Made by a program: the position numbers and the translations under genes. Of a stretch of 11,150 nucleotides of DNA, positions 8,529 through 11,150 are shown in pieces (position 1 is the first letter of the stretch; the number at the start of each line of letters is the position of its first letter). The stretch covers positions 1 through 11,150 of the forward strand of contig OUQQ01000647.1 in NCBI GenBank assembly GCA_900404475.1. The letters are read 5' to 3'. This stretch comes from Spongospora subterranea (taxonomy: Eukaryota > Endomyxa > Phytomyxea > Plasmodiophorida > Plasmodiophoridae). The notes under the pieces were generated by a model. That model searched no databases and was not told the origin of the DNA. It was given only the letters and a program-made list of their open reading frames with translations.

Positions 8529-10126
8529 TACGTCACTAAACCAGTGATCCTGCCGGCAATTAATACAGGTTCTACGTTCTACCATTTACTTCATTTGTCG
8601 TTTTGGCCAAGGGGTGGGCTTGTGTCAATCACCGGTGTATGATGCATACACCTGACCAGTGCTCATGATATTCGCATAAAAGGTTGTACGAAAATTGATG
8701 AGTTGTATCAAGCGGTAATTTAATCGAACAGCTCCACCACAAAATCACCTCAAAAATGGGATATTCTAGCGGAAAGTGCTATCTTTCCAGCTTGCTTTTC
8801 TTCATCAGTTGAATGATTGCCTTTGGTGGATCAGGCAAAATAGCAGTGGCTACAGGCGTTGTTGATTCAAGGAAGTCAAGGGCCATGGACGATGTATAGT
8901 CGTCGGGTCCTGAAAGGCGGCACCACTGGATGGCGAGATTAGAGTAATGCCCACTCGTAAAATGTAGCGATTAAAACCAATGCAGGATACAGATTAGGGG
9001 GTCGGTAAACAATCCAGTGGTAATCCGCTGCCAACAAGAGTTGGTGTTTTCCGGAACGATCTTCGGCAGCGTCGATTACTGACTCTTATTGAAACCATTT
9101 CAATTTCTATTGAGTTTGTCACCAATGAATTCATCAAAATGCCCCTCAATGCGGGCGGCGCTGTTGGAAGCTGTTGAATCCCTCGACGATAGGCATCCCC
9201 TTGCTGTTATTCGATCGACCAACTACTGCCCCTGAAATATTATCCTGAATTTTCACATATATTTCTAACATCAATTTGCAATTCGCCACCACCAACTAAT
9301 CTCGGTTCTGGAAACTCAGTTTTCTTAATCACCAGATCGGCTCGGTCCAAGGACACGGTAAAAAAACGAAAATATAGCAGGAGCTTAGACAGAATGCAGA
9401 TCACTTTTGTACAGGGTGAAAGGATTTTCAGTGTTTAGGGGCATTTGACGGTCGCAGAAGAGCATGCAACGGACATGGCCGCCCGTCAATACTTCTGGAA
9501 CAAGTCGTGCTGACACACACATTTCCGTTGTTTATAGACGGTCATGTGCCCCGACCTGATTAACCTCAACAATCAGAATTCTCGCTTCCATTACATCGAT
9601 CGAGTAGATATAGCTCTCGCGTTGCTGATCGGTTCAGGGACATCTTATTTTCAATAGTAGCTCCACTACATTTTCTAAAACAACCCAAAATGTTGATACG
9701 ATTACTAGAGTGCATTACTTTCTGCATTCTCTGAGTTTCTATTTTATCACGTTATTGCTCATCACTATTTTGCTGAACAAACACAAACTTGTTTTCCATT
9801 GAACTTTGATGGGCCTTTTGTGGGCAATGCGTGTTATTAGTATGGCTTAATATATTGAGCCTAAACGACTCCAATTTGGTGATTGGTTAAGGGCGGATTG
9901 AGAATTTCGAAGGAACGATGAGCTTGTGACCAAGCAAACACGTCTAAAGAACATTTTTTGAACTAGAATTAGACACAGATGTCAACCAGGTTGAAACAAC
10001 TAACGTTCACCGAAGCGGGAAACACCAACTCATCAATATTGGTATTCAATTTTGCTCAGCGAAAGAGTGTTCGCCAATTGGATCGATGATTATCAAAGGC
10101 AAATCGTATGTTGGGACCGTTGACGA
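8529..10126. other. Large spacer without genes
   Basis: No open frame of note occurs on either strand, and no part aligns by eye with the micro-exon genes. Small structures are a GGTGTATG-ATG-CATACACC stem at 8634-8652 and a weak GGAAAG...CTTTCC stem near 8771-8788. I see no tRNA or rRNA signature. The left end of copy 4's 3' flank marks the right border. Confidence 0.5.
8634..8652. repeat. 8-bp perfect inverted repeat, 3-nt loop
   Basis: GGTGTATG at 8634-8641, loop ATG, CATACACC at 8645-8652. It stands alone in non-coding DNA. Confidence 0.7.
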
Positions 10127-10249
10127 CATCAGGAAAACGTTGGCGATGGCTTATTATGCAGTTAATGAACGATTCCGATGACAAAACAAATAAAGACACT
10201 GTACTGTAGACCCTTAGGTGAAAGGTTTAGTGAAGCGATCGAGGTCAGT
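10127..10249 (-). other. 3' flank of copy 4 with conserved blocks
   Basis: Read on the minus strand, the flank contains TGTCTTTATTTGTTTT (10183-10198) and CAACGTTTTCCTGATG (10127-10142) in the same order as after copy 1. These are likely 3' UTR or 3' processing sequence carried along with the gene. In copy 3 only the first block is recognisable (7863-7878, with changes); in copy 2 the second (5087-5102) is the clearer. Confidence 0.55.
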
Positions 10250-10254
10250 TTATT
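10249..10254 (-). terminator. AATAAA overlapping the last stop of copy 4
   Basis: On the minus strand AATAAA lies at 10254-10249 and contains the TAA stop at 10252-10250. It corresponds to the signal after copies 2 and 3. Confidence 0.4.
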
Positions 10255-11150
10255 GATTTATGAAAAAATGAGGGTGAAGAGAATGAAACATATTAAGTAT
10301 TATGATGGCAAAGGTTTCCTCATGAGGATCATCAGATAAATAGGAATAATGAGGGTTCATGATTAAAATCCAAGGAATGATCATCAGTAGGTGGATATTG
10401 GTCTTCGTCTTCCTCGTCCTAATAATAAACCGGCAATCAGAATTTATCATGAACCACCATACTTGATCGGCTGTACTGACATCGGATTCCTCAAAAATAC
10501 TTATGAGTCCATTCAGGATTGGTGAACCCATGTTTCGCAACTGAATAGATAAAAAATATGAGAATGAAAAAACCCGATTCGATGTTTCTTGAGAATATAT
10601 ACCTGACAAATCATTTGGGCACATGCCTCACTCTTTCTGAACTCCTGACAGATCACAATTGTCAGATGAATTGAACTTTTATAGCGATAGATAATCCAAC
10701 CCTGATCAGGGAGTCAAAACGACCTTCATCAACCCCTTGTAGCTCCTAATGAATATGGTCAATGACTAAACTTCAGACTCTACACTCTTGGCTGAAACTG
10801 TCATACAATTTCGTCCCAGAATTGAGAAAATTCATTCTGAATTCGTAAAATGCAATTTGCCATCTTAATGACCTGGAAAGGATGAAAATGATCAAACCCA
10901 ACTGGAAGTCTCTGCAGGAATTATACCTGTTTTGGACTTTCGGCTTGGTCGACAAATTCAAAGCAACCCTGTTTCAGTCCACAGTTGTCAGATAAATGGG
11001 TTTCTTAGTAATAATCAATCCAACCAATATCGTGGGGTCAACAATCTCATTCGGTTCCAGATCCTAAGGGAGATGGTCAAACGACTGAACCTCATACTGT
11101 ACTTTGGCTGTATTGACCTCTGATGTGTCACTGTTGACATGTTCATTAGA
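10250..11150 (-). CDS. Copy 4: micro-exon gene, inverted, 5' part outside window
   Basis: On the minus strand the proposed exons are 11150-11118 (end of exon 3, SDTSE), 11063-11025 (A, DLEPNEIVD), 10968-10927 (B), 10872-10807 (C), 10745-10701 (A'), 10644-10603 (B', EFRKSEA), 10540-10481 (C'), 10418-10371 (DEEDEDQYPP) and 10318-10250 (TAA). They read open for 147 codons, all phase 0. The signal exon lies beyond the edge. The last intron has GA instead of GT as donor (10370-10369). If it is not removed, translation goes on for 12 codons into the intron and stops at TGA 10334-10332, giving a different tail. The tail exon also lacks the EESNG motif of copies 1 and 3. The other seven introns have GT-AG ends. 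The product is presumably secreted like its siblings; its function is unknown. Confidence 0.75.

Overview
The window looks like nuclear DNA of a fungus, probably a basidiomycete. It has no long ORFs. Its coding sequence is cut into very short exons by introns of mostly 47-62 nt, with GT donors, CTGAC/TTGAC-like branch motifs some 12-20 nt before the AG, and AATAAA signals after the stops. A rust-type plant pathogen would fit a local cluster of secreted multi-exon genes, but this placement is inference.

The main content is a family of four related genes: three in direct orientation (357-1417, 3706-4914, 6620-7804) and one inverted and cut by the right edge (10250-11150, minus). Each plus-strand copy begins with a signal-peptide exon (MNSS..., then a hydrophobic run, then SSS). 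This is followed by 9 or 10 small exons of 24-153 nt. I placed the boundaries by aligning the four copies by eye. Every exon is then a multiple of 3 and every intron is phase 0, and all copies read open: 178, 235 and 211 aa, and about 147 aa for the visible part of copy 4. A three-exon block (A-B-C) is duplicated inside each gene. Introns are visibly better conserved between copies, and between the two rounds of the block, than the exons they separate. This resembles in logic, not in sequence, the micro-exon genes of schistosomes and other fast-evolving secreted protein families. I do not recognise the family.

Layout: 1-121 possible end of an upstream gene; 122-356 leader of copy 1; 357-1417 copy 1; 1418-1863 3' flank; 1864-2725 a GC-richer decayed gene of another origin; 2726-3705 palindromes and two copies of a promoter-proximal repeat; 3706-4914 copy 2; 4915-5750 no gene; 5751-6000 a probable decayed fifth copy; 6106-6424 a minus-strand coding-like fragment; 6500-6619 leader of copy 3; 6620-7804 copy 3; 7905-8528 broken coding-like segments; 8529-10126 no gene; 10127-11150 copy 4 with its 3' flank.

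The copies share 5' elements (GGTCATGCTGGCGCC and neighbours) and 3' elements (AATAAA, TGTCTTTATTTGTTTT, CAACGTTTTCCTGATG). They therefore arose by segmental DNA duplication, not retroposition, and are probably regulated alike.
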